Shown piece after piece: positions 1 through 7,594 of a DNA stretch of 28,364 nucleotides; position 1 is the stretch's first letter, and each line of letters begins with the position of its first letter. Below the pieces are notes generated by a model. It saw nothing but the letters and a program-made list of their open reading frames with translations, had not been told where the DNA came from and ran no database searches. The translations under genes and the position numbers were made by a program. This stretch comes from a candidate division FCPU426 bacterium (GTDB taxonomy: Bacteria; Oederibacteriota; PGYV01; Palsa-1178). The stretch lies in NCBI GenBank assembly GCA_003167475.1, contig PMTB01000246.1, positions 489 to 28,852 of the forward strand, given 5' to 3'.

Positions 1-81
1 CAGCAGGCTGTTCCCGCCTTTTTTCTTCCTTTTATTTTTGGACTTAACTTTGGATTTCTTAACTGTTTTTTTCTTAGCCAT
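1..81 (-). CDS. N-terminus of a lysine-rich protein, cut by window edge
   Basis: Only the first 27 codons are visible; the frame is open to the window edge. The start is ATG at 81-79, preceded by a strong ribosome binding site (AAGGAGGG, 88-95). The visible residues are about half lysine (MAKKKTVKKSKVKSK and onward) with no hydrophobic stretch, so this looks like a basic cytosolic tail or a nucleic-acid-binding extension. It follows the NHL gene by 75 bases on the same strand and may belong to that operon. The function cannot be named from what is present. I saw no convincing terminator in the gap. Confidence 0.75.
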   Translation of the reverse strand, partial: MAKKKTVKKSKVKSKNKRKKKGGNSLL

Positions 82-156
82 TACCAACCCTCCTTGAAAT
101 ATATCGCTCCGCTTTATTCCGTCAATAGCGCAGCGTCATTTTATCCTGATAGAAAA

Positions 157-1179
157 CTATTCCATTACAGTAACTATCTTTCCCGCGGTGTCCGTCACAA
201 GCAGCTGGCCGTCCTTAAAAACGGCGATGCCTGCCGTGCACGAAAGTTTTGCTCCGCTCTTGTCAACAATGATCTTCTTCGGGGCGCCGCCGCTTAGGGC
301 ATATTCAAGCACCACATGGTTCGTGGAATCGGTTACAAACAATTTTTTTGCCTGCTCGTCTATGGCAATGTACGGCTCCATCAGGCATCCGCCCGCTACC
401 TGGTCCAGCGACCAGCCTTTTACCTCAAACTCGCGGACATATTTTCCGGATGTGGTCATTACCTGCACGCGAAAATTTTTCCTGTCAACTATGTACATAT
501 TGCCGTCCGGGCCCTGCTTGATGGAAAACGGTTCGGCAAACTCTCCCGGCTTGTCTTTTACCCTGTTCTTTTTTTCCTTATCTGTGAATACGTTTGTCCC
601 GCCTTTTTTGCCCCACATGGAAAGAAGCCTGCCGGACTTATCAAGCTTGTAGACGACGCAGTTTCCCGTGTCGCAGACATAAACGTTCCCGTCCTTGTCA
701 ACCGCCACGTCGCGCGGCCCCCAGAGGCCCTGGTCCTGCCCCATAACCTGCAGGAAACTCCCGGTATTGGTGAATATCTGCACCCTGCCGTTCCAGGTGT
801 CGGCCACATATATATTGCCGTCCGGGCCAATATCGAGCCCGCATGGTTCTTTCAGGTCGCCCGGGGCATTGCCTTCCTTGCCCCACGCGAGTATGAAAAC
901 CCCCGCGCTGTTGAACTTCTGTATCCTGTTGTTTTTCGAGTCCGCCACGTATATATTGCCGTCTTTATCGACCGCGATATCTTTCGGGTACGAAAAGAAA
1001 CCTTTTTCCGTTCCCGGCGCCCCGCCGGACGTTATTATATTCTGCGGCTCAACCGCCGTTTTTCTTTCATTCCTGGTATTGTCCGGGTTGAACATAATCA
1101 GCACCAGGATCAGTATGCAGCCGAGTAAAACCGATATTATGATCTTTTCCTGCTTTGACATCATGTTAATATCGATCAT
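157..1179 (-). CDS. Membrane-anchored NHL-repeat beta-propeller protein
   Basis: A 340-residue protein. Residues 13-30 form one hydrophobic segment preceded by a short charged tail, so it is probably a signal anchor with the rest outside the membrane. From about residue 52 onward there are roughly six NHL-type units, with recurring patterns such as DIAVDKDGNIYVAD and NNRIQKF, enough for one closed six-blade propeller. NHL propellers usually bind proteins, glycans or small ligands; nothing here shows catalysis. The start overlaps the stop of the upstream glycosyltransferase-like gene by 4 bp (ATGA), implying translational coupling. It is the last gene of the three-gene operon starting at 5651. 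I infer that it is an extracytoplasmic partner of the two membrane proteins. The fold is clear; the ligand is unknown. Confidence 0.88.
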   Translation of the reverse strand: MIDINMMSKQEKIIISVLLGCILILVLIMFNPDNTRNERKTAVEPQNIITSGGAPGTEKGFFSYPKDIAVDKDGNIYVADSKNNRIQKFNSAGVFILAWGKEGNAPGDLKEPCGLDIGPDGNIYVADTWNGRVQIFTNTGSFLQVMGQDQGLWGPRDVAVDKDGNVYVCDTGNCVVYKLDKSGRLLSMWGKKGGTNVFTDKEKKNRVKDKPGEFAEPFSIKQGPDGNMYIVDRKNFRVQVMTTSGKYVREFEVKGWSLDQVAGGCLMEPYIAIDEQAKKLFVTDSTNHVVLEYALSGGAPKKIIVDKSGAKLSCTAGIAVFKDGQLLVTDTAGKIVTVME

Positions 1180-3197
1180 TCCACGCCTCCCGCCCAGAAT
1201 TTTTCAAGATCCTTCCTTATATATACGACGAAGTCGTAGGAACCAAGGTCGCCCCATACGTCCCTATACATGAAACGGGTCCATAACAATTCCATTTTGC
1301 CGGGATTATTCGGCTGGCTGAAAAATGGCGCTTTCCACCACCTTGGTTCGTCCGGCGCCCACCATTCCCTGAGCTTGTAGCGGTATGGTATATAAATTTT
1401 ATCGATCGGCTTCGGCACCATTTTCCCATTATCCATCATGGTTTCGCTTGTGAGCATGTCTTTCACGCGCTGGTCATGCCCGGGGTTTGCTTCCTCAATA
1501 CCCGAGAGTATTACGGGCTTTCCCATCTCATTTTCCGGGATATTCTTGGGGTCGTAAGCTATCTTATTGTAATCCCTCAGGTACCAGGCAAAAGGCCAGG
1601 TGCAATAGTCTTCGCAGACTATCTCCATATTATGCTCGTCAAAAGCCCTGAATGCCTGTGAATCCCAGAGCATATTTTTCATATTCTTCGAGAGTTTCAT
1701 GATCTTCTTGGCCACCATGGTGACGTCCGTGGACGTCTGCACGTAAACAAGGGACTCTTTCGGCGAAGCTCCGGACCCGTTAAAACATACGTAAATGGTG
1801 CCGTGCAGCGAACACATGGCAAGCAGGATAAAAGCCGTGATGCCTGCCGAGCGCTGCCAGCCCCAGTCTTTGCGCTCAAATACATCGGTCGCCATCTGGG
1901 CCCCGAGTATGAGCATCGGAAGCAGGGGATGTATCGCGAGCCAGGGCATTTTTTCGCCTGCCCATGAGTAAACTATGACCGCCATGATCCACCAGTAAAT
2001 ACAGAATATGTTGAAGAATGTCCTCTTCTGCGGGACCACGAGGTAGTAAACCGAAGCTATAAGCATGAAAAATACCGACATCATTTCATAGAAAGGAAGC
2101 ATGAGTATGTAAAAGTTCCACGGCTGGCTTCCGCGCGCGACGCCGTGCTGCCCTATCCAGTAAACGAGCCCGCCGACATAACCGTCGGGTATGCCCCTTA
2201 AATTTGTCCAGAAATTCGGCCAGAACGGCCCCTGCTTGTTAAAGTAGAGCAGGCCGTGCACAAGCGCGAAAAGCCCGAGGGCCTTTAAAAAATCCCATTT
2301 GCCTTCCCCGAGCCAGTACTCGACCGTCCTGAATACGACGCCTTCTTTTTCAAATCTTTCAGGTATGACGCGCAGTGAATATTCCCAGATCCAGCGCAGA
2401 AAAAGAAAAGTTCCGAAAATGAACATTGTGATATAATTGGCTTCCTTGGTCGCCCACGCGAAGGCGAGCCCCACGGCCGCCAGGTAAAGCCAGTTGAGTT
2501 TTCGGGTGTCAAAGTACCGCATCAACCCGATGAAGATCATGATCGTGTCCACCGCCATGAAGATATCCTCGCGGATGAACCTGGCCTGGTATGCCCATGT
2601 GGGCGATATGGCCATCGTAAAAGCCGCAATCAACGCCCCGGTCTTGCCCATATACGGCCTGAAGTTCCACATGAGCAATATGCCGAGCATGCCCCAGATC
2701 GCAGGCGCGACCCTGGCCGTGTAGTCGGATGTGCCGAATAAAAAGTAAATGAGCGCGTTCGCGTGATAGTGGAAAGGCCCGTGCATCATGGGGTTATATG
2801 AATACCCGTCGCCCTTGAAAAGTTTCCATCCGTAAAACGCGTGCATGGATTCATCGTGGTGCAGCGGCTTTATGCCGAGGTCAATGAACCTTATGGCAAA
2901 AGCGCCGATAATGATAAGTATCCAGGCCACTATCTCCCAATTGATTACTATGCCGCCCTGTGCCTGCGCCAGGTCGGCAACAACGGCCGGCCCTGAAAAA
3001 AACGGGGCCTTTGCCGGCTTTAACTGGCTTTCTTCCTTTGCCGTTTTAACTTTCTTTTTCTCGCCCGTCGCAATGGGCGCTTCCCTCGCGGGAGGTGTGG
3101 AAACAGGTGCTATCAGCTTGCTTCCACAGCTGTCGCAGAACCTGTTGGTCTTCGGATTTTCCTCGCCACATTTCGGGCATTTGATGGTATCAGCCAT
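1176..3197 (-). CDS. TIGR03663/Agl23-like membrane protein (glycosyltransferase 39 fold) with N-terminal zinc ribbon
   Basis: A 673-residue polytopic membrane protein. An N-terminal zinc ribbon (C7, C10, C21, C24) is followed by a Lys/Pro-rich linker to about residue 85 and then about ten hydrophobic segments. It shows the residues I recall as invariant in TIGR03663: the acidic DE pair in HHDES (113-117), HGP (139-141), and conserved arginines in TARVAP and FIREDIF. The family is distantly related to dolichyl-phosphate-mannose mannosyltransferases, so lipid-linked sugar transfer at the membrane is plausible but unproven. TIGR03663 genes typically lie close to DUF2298/TIGR03662 genes, as here: the neighbour's stop is 12 bp upstream. 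The start is set by AGGAGG five bases before ATG. An N-terminal zinc ribbon is, as far as I know, not usual for this family. Confidence 0.85.
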   Translation of the reverse strand: MADTIKCPKCGEENPKTNRFCDSCGSKLIAPVSTPPAREAPIATGEKKKVKTAKEESQLKPAKAPFFSGPAVVADLAQAQGGIVINWEIVAWILIIIGAFAIRFIDLGIKPLHHDESMHAFYGWKLFKGDGYSYNPMMHGPFHYHANALIYFLFGTSDYTARVAPAIWGMLGILLMWNFRPYMGKTGALIAAFTMAISPTWAYQARFIREDIFMAVDTIMIFIGLMRYFDTRKLNWLYLAAVGLAFAWATKEANYITMFIFGTFLFLRWIWEYSLRVIPERFEKEGVVFRTVEYWLGEGKWDFLKALGLFALVHGLLYFNKQGPFWPNFWTNLRGIPDGYVGGLVYWIGQHGVARGSQPWNFYILMLPFYEMMSVFFMLIASVYYLVVPQKRTFFNIFCIYWWIMAVIVYSWAGEKMPWLAIHPLLPMLILGAQMATDVFERKDWGWQRSAGITAFILLAMCSLHGTIYVCFNGSGASPKESLVYVQTSTDVTMVAKKIMKLSKNMKNMLWDSQAFRAFDEHNMEIVCEDYCTWPFAWYLRDYNKIAYDPKNIPENEMGKPVILSGIEEANPGHDQRVKDMLTSETMMDNGKMVPKPIDKIYIPYRYKLREWWAPDEPRWWKAPFFSQPNNPGKMELLWTRFMYRDVWGDLGSYDFVVYIRKDLEKFWAGGVE

Positions 3198-3209
3198 TTC
3201 TTCCTCCTG

Positions 3210-5651
3210 TTAATCCCTGATTTTATATATTACAGTGTCAGCCTTATTCGCGTAAACAATATCCGCCATCTGGTTGAATTTCTGCAGACCGGCCTGGCTC
3301 GCGGCGTATTTGTCTTTTTCAAGCGCGCCCATGTAGACGTATTTGACATTGTACTTCTTAAGAAGTTCCGCGGCCCTGTTTAAGTCCACGGTCTCGTACA
3401 TCTCTTTTACGTCGGCCTCTCTCCTGCCCGCCTCGTCGCCAGAGCCCCTCCACTGGGTCTCGTGCCACGGCCAGCCGATAACGGTGGGAAGCCCGGTGAA
3501 TGACGAGATCCTCGCGTACTCAGTGTATGAGCCTCCGCAGGCTTCCAGGATCACCGGATGGCCCTTTATGTTTTTCTTTATCCAGTCCATAGCCTGGTAA
3601 TCGCCGTTGGCCGAGAGCCTGCCGTCATACGAGAATCCCCTGAAAAAATCCCCGCCGTCAAGCGTCATGTAGGTTCCTTTTGTCCTTATATATGTACCGC
3701 CTATGGTGTAGAGAAACCCGCTCACCATGAGCAGCCCGAATATTATGTACCATGAAAGCTTCAGCGCGAGCGGTTTGAACTTCATATAGAAATGCGTCAC
3801 CCAGAAAAACGCGTAGGCAGCCGCTATGGAAAGCATTATCCAGGCTTGGTAGTAGAACTTGAATACCGTGTTCATCCTGCGCAATTTCACATTGTCATTG
3901 AACCCGTCGACCACCCTGAATATTTCCGTGCCCCATGTCGCGAAAAGCGCCGTGAATATGAGGATGAGCACAAACTGGTTCTCCTTCATTTCCGTCTTTG
4001 TGAAGGCCAGAAGAAGCACAATGCCGAGCCCGAGGAAAAGCAGCCCGGAAGTCATGCCCGTAAAGCCGAGTGACGGCTTGTCAATAATGGTTTTGTAAAC
4101 GGTAATTACTATCGCGAGGACCACGGTGATTATGGAGTAAAGATATACCTTGTTATCCTTATGCCCGGCCGGGTCTATAAGGGTCTTAAAGAAAGACATC
4201 ACGGTCTCATTTGATTTTTTAACCGGTATTTCCATGCCGCCCAGGTGCAGTTCGTCGCCGGATATCATGTATCCGCACTGTCCGCATATGGTTTTTCCTT
4301 CGCGGAAAACGGACGAACAGCGCGGGCAGTATAAATCGCGTTTTTTGGCCTTTGAACCGGCTCCCTGGAGCTTTATGGCATATACCCAGTTAAGCGTCCT
4401 GGTCACCAGGAATACGGCTATGGGGAAAAGCATGGCCCCGAAGATCACAAGGTAGTCCGTGACTTTGGTGTTCACCGTCACTAGCCCGATCCCGCGGACC
4501 TGGTTCTTAAAACCGAGCGTGAACGGCAGGTACGCAATGATAGCCGTGCCGAATATTATACCGAGCGCTATGCCCATATCCTTATAGTGCGTCTCAAGTT
4601 TTTCGTCGCGGCCGTACTTATAAGACAGCACGCAAAGGGCCGTGACAAAGAAATATGTCGGGAAATCCCATGAATTCAGGAACCACAACCCGCCAAGGAC
4701 AAGCCCGGTAAATATAAGGAAGGAGAGTTTTTCAACAGTCGCCTCAAAAAGCATCTTTGCCTCGTACTTGATGTATGTCAGCGCGTTATTAAGCGCAAGC
4801 AGGACAAAGGGAATGGCCATCTGGTGCGGGTGCATATCGCCCAAAAGGAACGAGAAGAACGGGAATTCGGTTATAGTGTAATCGTAGTTCTCATAGTCCA
4901 TGATCCTGGTGGAATTCCACCAGTTGAAGTTGTCCATGAACGCTCCTTTATTATGGAAAAGCTGCCTTAAGCCGTCAAGGTTGCCCAGCACAAGCAGGAA
5001 CGCGAAAGCGATGAAGCCCATGACATAGTTCTTCGTGAGGTTGTAAAGCAGGCCGAGCACGCCGAGAGCCGATATCGCGTAAAGATAAGTGAGCGCCACA
5101 TTGTATGCCATTCCGTTCGGGATGGCCGTGAGCTTCAGGATAATGCCCATCATTACATACCCGAAATAATAGTAGCTGATCGTCATTCCCTTGCCGGCCA
5201 TCCACGGGTCATAAGGCGGCATAGAGTCGGACTTGCCCACCGCGTTCATGAAGGCAAAATCCATGAATTTTTCCTGGCCAAGAATGTCGGGGTGGTACAT
5301 TTTGAAGAACCCATAGAGCAGGAATATGAAAAGGTAAAAAAGTTCGGTTATAAGGATAAGCGCGAATTTTTCGGACATGAATTCCAGTATTTCCTTTTTA
5401 TTGTTGATAAAAACCCAGGTTGACCCTGCCGCCATAAGCAGTATGACGAATGTAATGGATATCCATGAAAAGTTGATGAACCCGATGAGCCAGGAGAGGT
5501 ACCCCACGATAAATAGGCCGATTATCTTTGAGAACATATAGCCCTTGTCATAAGATTTTTTAAAAAGAAAATAACTTAAAGGAAAAGCCACAAGCCCGAT
5601 AATAAGAGATAAGACCCACCAGTTCAAAAGACAACCAAAATAAACAGCCAC
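3210..5651 (-). CDS. DUF2298 (Chlor_Arch_YYY) multi-pass membrane protein with inserted zinc ribbon
   Basis: An 813-residue, strongly hydrophobic protein of the DUF2298/TIGR03662 family. The diagnostic YYYxG motif is at residues 160-164 (ISYYYFGY), and GDMHPHQMAIPF follows at about 271-282. The length fits the usual 700-900 residues. Between membrane segments, residues 442-459 form a CPRC...CGQC zinc ribbon (C442, C445, C456, C459), flanked by basic residues that suggest a cytoplasmic loop. The C-terminal 200 residues are soluble-looking. They contain a WPWHETQW stretch and an alpha/beta segment, reminiscent of the extracytoplasmic domain of membrane glycosyltransferases. The start has GGAGG seven bases upstream. 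It is the first gene of the operon, about 71 nt downstream of the predicted transcription start. The family's role is not established; a glycosyltransferase of GT-C type is my inference. Confidence 0.88.
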   Translation of the reverse strand: MAVYFGCLLNWWVLSLIIGLVAFPLSYFLFKKSYDKGYMFSKIIGLFIVGYLSWLIGFINFSWISITFVILLMAAGSTWVFINNKKEILEFMSEKFALILITELFYLFIFLLYGFFKMYHPDILGQEKFMDFAFMNAVGKSDSMPPYDPWMAGKGMTISYYYFGYVMMGIILKLTAIPNGMAYNVALTYLYAISALGVLGLLYNLTKNYVMGFIAFAFLLVLGNLDGLRQLFHNKGAFMDNFNWWNSTRIMDYENYDYTITEFPFFSFLLGDMHPHQMAIPFVLLALNNALTYIKYEAKMLFEATVEKLSFLIFTGLVLGGLWFLNSWDFPTYFFVTALCVLSYKYGRDEKLETHYKDMGIALGIIFGTAIIAYLPFTLGFKNQVRGIGLVTVNTKVTDYLVIFGAMLFPIAVFLVTRTLNWVYAIKLQGAGSKAKKRDLYCPRCSSVFREGKTICGQCGYMISGDELHLGGMEIPVKKSNETVMSFFKTLIDPAGHKDNKVYLYSIITVVLAIVITVYKTIIDKPSLGFTGMTSGLLFLGLGIVLLLAFTKTEMKENQFVLILIFTALFATWGTEIFRVVDGFNDNVKLRRMNTVFKFYYQAWIMLSIAAAYAFFWVTHFYMKFKPLALKLSWYIIFGLLMVSGFLYTIGGTYIRTKGTYMTLDGGDFFRGFSYDGRLSANGDYQAMDWIKKNIKGHPVILEACGGSYTEYARISSFTGLPTVIGWPWHETQWRGSGDEAGRREADVKEMYETVDLNRAAELLKKYNVKYVYMGALEKDKYAASQAGLQKFNQMADIVYANKADTVIYKIRD

Positions 5652-5728
5652 AATACACCTCCGGTAAATTTATACCAATATTATAAGTAGTTTTATGTCC
5701 CAGCGCAGGGTGAAACAAAATATGGATG

Positions 5729-5757
5729 ATTATATCGAAAAACAGGCGGGTTGTCAA
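5729..5757 (-). promoter_or_regulatory. Consensus sigma-70 promoter for the DUF2298 operon
   Basis: On the minus strand, TTGACA (5757-5752) and TATAAT (5734-5729) are separated by exactly 17 bases: perfect -35 and -10 boxes at ideal spacing. Predicted transcription starts near 5722, giving a leader of about 70 nt before the ATG at 5651. The -35 box lies inside an 11-bp palindrome, GGTTG-N-CAACC (5749-5759), which could be an operator. No clear terminator separates this promoter from the end of the NHL gene at 5921. Confidence 0.8.
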
Positions 5758-5920
5758 CCGAAAGGAACGCGGTTTTTACACGGTTTTTTATTGTGCTTTG
5801 GGACAATCCATTTTATTAATGGCAAATTTTTCGTCACTGAATGTCGGTAAAGTATGTCGTTCCCGCGCTTCCTGTCACATGTAATCCATACAATTTCGTT
5901 TCGCCACACTTCCCAAGGCT

Positions 5921-6601
5921 CTACCTGGTCAGAAAAATTTTCCCCGTCGCATGTTCCCTGCCGTCATTCCATTTGACAATATAATAATATACACCCGGCG
6001 ATACAATATTGCCGTAATTGTTCCGACATTTCCATAAAAGTGCCGGGGTTTCAGGGTTGAAACACGCGACACTTTCCCCGCTCAGCGTATAAATACAAAC
6101 CACCGAGCCGGACGGAAGATTTTCAAATTTAACATACCCCGCGGAGTTTATACCGGAAGGATTCGGGAATACATGCATGTCCCCGGCCGGGTATGGCGTC
6201 ATGGTTGGCGTGACGGTTGGGGAATTTGTATCTACAGGCGTTGGAGTAAACGTGCATGTTGCCATAATCACAGGCGTGGAGGTCCGGGTTGTGGTTAAGG
6301 TATTTGTGTTGGCCGGCGAAGCTGTCAATGTCACCGTTGCAGAAAACGTCGGCGTCGACGTCCGGGTAATTGTAAATGTCGGGGTTATTGTCGGCGTAGG
6401 GCTGGAGCAATCGCCGAATTTCTGGACCCTGCTGTTATTTTGGTCGGATACATATATATTCCCGCTGTTGTCAATGGCTATCCCCGAAGGACGGTTGAAT
6501 TGTCCGTTGCCGGTCCCGGCCCCGCCCCACTCGGTCAGGTATACGCCTGTACTGCTGAATTTCTGTATCCTAATTATTGATCCAATCGGCGACATACACA
6601 T
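5921..6601 (-). CDS. C-terminal part of a frameshifted secreted NHL protein: last blade, Thr/Pro linker, sorting-like tail
   Basis: This frame holds the 3' part of the secreted NHL propeller whose 5' part is at 6570-7319. True coding in this frame begins at 6571 with RIQKFSSTG, which completes the blade interrupted by the stop in the other frame. The first ten codons from 6601 are a shadow. After the sixth blade comes a linker of about 75 residues rich in Thr and Pro. It is followed by a domain of about 85 residues (starting MHVFPNPSG, ending GKIFLTR) with the beta-rich look of FlgD-Ig or type IX secretion tails: an FPNP start, SPGVYYYIVKW near the end, and a basic end. I infer export and surface retention. 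Whether this is one intact protein depends on the frameshift at 6572-6573. Confidence 0.7.
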   Translation of the reverse strand: MCMSPIGSIIRIQKFSSTGVYLTEWGGAGTGNGQFNRPSGIAIDNSGNIYVSDQNNSRVQKFGDCSSPTPTITPTFTITRTSTPTFSATVTLTASPANTNTLTTTRTSTPVIMATCTFTPTPVDTNSPTVTPTMTPYPAGDMHVFPNPSGINSAGYVKFENLPSGSVVCIYTLSGESVACFNPETPALLWKCRNNYGNIVSPGVYYYIVKWNDGREHATGKIFLTR

Positions 6602-7319
6602 TTCCGGCGGTGTCCACAGCTATCCCATCCGGCGTGTTAAACTGGCCAGGCCCGGAGCCAAGTACTCCCCACTGCGCGACATATGTCCCCGTGCCGTCCA
6701 GTTTCTGCACCCTGTTATTTTGCTGGTCGTTAATATACATGTTCCCGGCGCTGTCCACAGCCACCGCGTCCGGGTAGTGAAATTGCCCGTTACCTGTACC
6801 CAACACACCCGTTTGCGATATATACAAACCTGCACTGCTGAATTTTTGTACCCTGTTATTGTAGTAGTCGGTAATATAAATATTTCCCGTGCCGTCTACC
6901 GCGACAGAATCAGGCCCGTTAAATTGCCCGTCGCCGGATCCAAGGCTCCCCCATTGTGTGATGAATGTTCCAGTGCCGCTGAACACCTGCACTCTGTTAT
7001 TTCCGTAATCAGCTACAATAACATTTCCGCCGGCGTCCACTCCCAGCCCATATGAGTTATTAAATTGCCCGGCGCCTGCCCCAAAACTGCCCCATTCCGT
7101 TATAAAGACGCCCGTGCTGCTAAATTTTTGGACCCTATTATTATTGGTGTCCATCACAAATACGTTCCCCGACTTATCCACCGCCACGTCGGCTAAATTA
7201 TTAAAATCACCGTTGCTGCTGCCCAGACTCCCCCACTGGGTCAAATAGCACGGCGGAGAATCAGCTAATACACTTGCGGTAAATATGCCGGCAAAAATAA
7301 ACAAAGTACCGATTGTCAT
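6570..7319 (-). CDS. N-terminal part of a frameshifted secreted NHL-repeat propeller
   Basis: A 249-residue frame with a hydrophobic signal-peptide core (GTLFIFAGIFTASVLA, cleavage likely before DSPP). It is followed by five 47-residue (141-nt) NHL units, each with GQFN, VAVD..GN and NNRVQKF elements. It stops at TAG (6572-6570) in the middle of blade five, straight after DWINN. Reading on after removing one T (6572 or 6573 on this strand) restores NNRIQKF and joins the frame at 5921-6601, giving a six-blade propeller. The displayed ATG at 7319 has no good ribosome binding site. A better start, GTG at 7344 with GGGAGGG upstream, is out of frame by one base across an A9 run, so a second indel is likely. 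It is either a pseudogene, a sequencing error or a switchable gene. Confidence 0.72.
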   Translation of the reverse strand: MTIGTLFIFAGIFTASVLADSPPCYLTQWGSLGSSNGDFNNLADVAVDKSGNVFVMDTNNNRVQKFSSTGVFITEWGSFGAGAGQFNNSYGLGVDAGGNVIVADYGNNRVQVFSGTGTFITQWGSLGSGDGQFNGPDSVAVDGTGNIYITDYYNNRVQKFSSAGLYISQTGVLGTGNGQFHYPDAVAVDSAGNMYINDQQNNRVQKLDGTGTYVAQWGVLGSGPGQFNTPDGIAVDTAGNVYVADWINN

Positions 7320-7341
7320 TTTTTTTTATCCGGATCTTATT

Positions 7342-7359
7342 CACTTAATAATCCCTCCC
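7342..7359 (-). promoter_or_regulatory. Ribosome binding site and GTG start ahead of an A9 run
   Basis: GGGAGGG (7359-7353) lies eight bases before GTG (7344-7342). Translation from this GTG runs V-N-K-I-R-I-K-K and then meets nine A residues (7327-7319). If the run were eight A, this reading would pass directly into MTIGTLFIFAG, giving a signal peptide with an ideal lysine-rich n-region. With nine A it ends at a stop about 27 codons on. I therefore think this is the original start of the NHL gene. Confidence 0.6.
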
Positions 7360-7381
7360 GATTATCGTTTTAGCGGATTAT

Positions 7382-7410
7382 ATTATATCCCTTTTAAGTA
7401 CCTCTTACAA
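7382..7410 (-). promoter_or_regulatory. Promoter for the secreted NHL gene
   Basis: On the minus strand, TTGTAA (7410-7405) and TATAAT (7387-7382) are 17 bases apart. The predicted transcription start is near 7375, about 30 nt before the GTG at 7344. A second TATAAT overlaps at 7382-7377. The promoter is divergent from the one serving the isomerase gene. Confidence 0.65.
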
Positions 7411-7498
7411 GCGCCTCTTTATTTGCGCCCCTGTATACCTGCCCCTTATTTTGCGGGAAGTACGTTTGCTTTGCCGGACCCATCCTTCCAGTTTTTTA

Positions 7499-7527
7499 TT
7501 GCTTATTTCCGCGGAATTCTCTATAAT
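7499..7527 (+). promoter_or_regulatory. Promoter for the peptidyl-prolyl isomerase gene
   Basis: On the plus strand, TTGCTT (7499-7504) and TATAAT (7522-7527) are 17 bases apart. The predicted transcription start is near 7534, giving a leader of about 60 nt to the ATG at 7595. The -10 box is perfect and the -35 box keeps only the TTG core. Confidence 0.6.
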
Positions 7528-7594
7528 ATCCCCTGTTTTATCCGTGGGGTAAAAACGCGCGGCAAATTGATATTTACTAATGAGGTGAATTTCC

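Noticed and set aside
98..125. TTGACG-N16-TATATT on the minus strand before the gene starting at 81
   Set aside because: The predicted transcription start near 91 would fall inside the ribosome binding site at 88-95, so it is unlikely to serve this gene.
6177..7055. Long plus-strand frame (292 codons) opposite the NHL gene
   Set aside because: It is the antisense of the Thr/Pro linker and NHL repeats, and its valine-rich and proline-rich pattern is an echo of those repeats.
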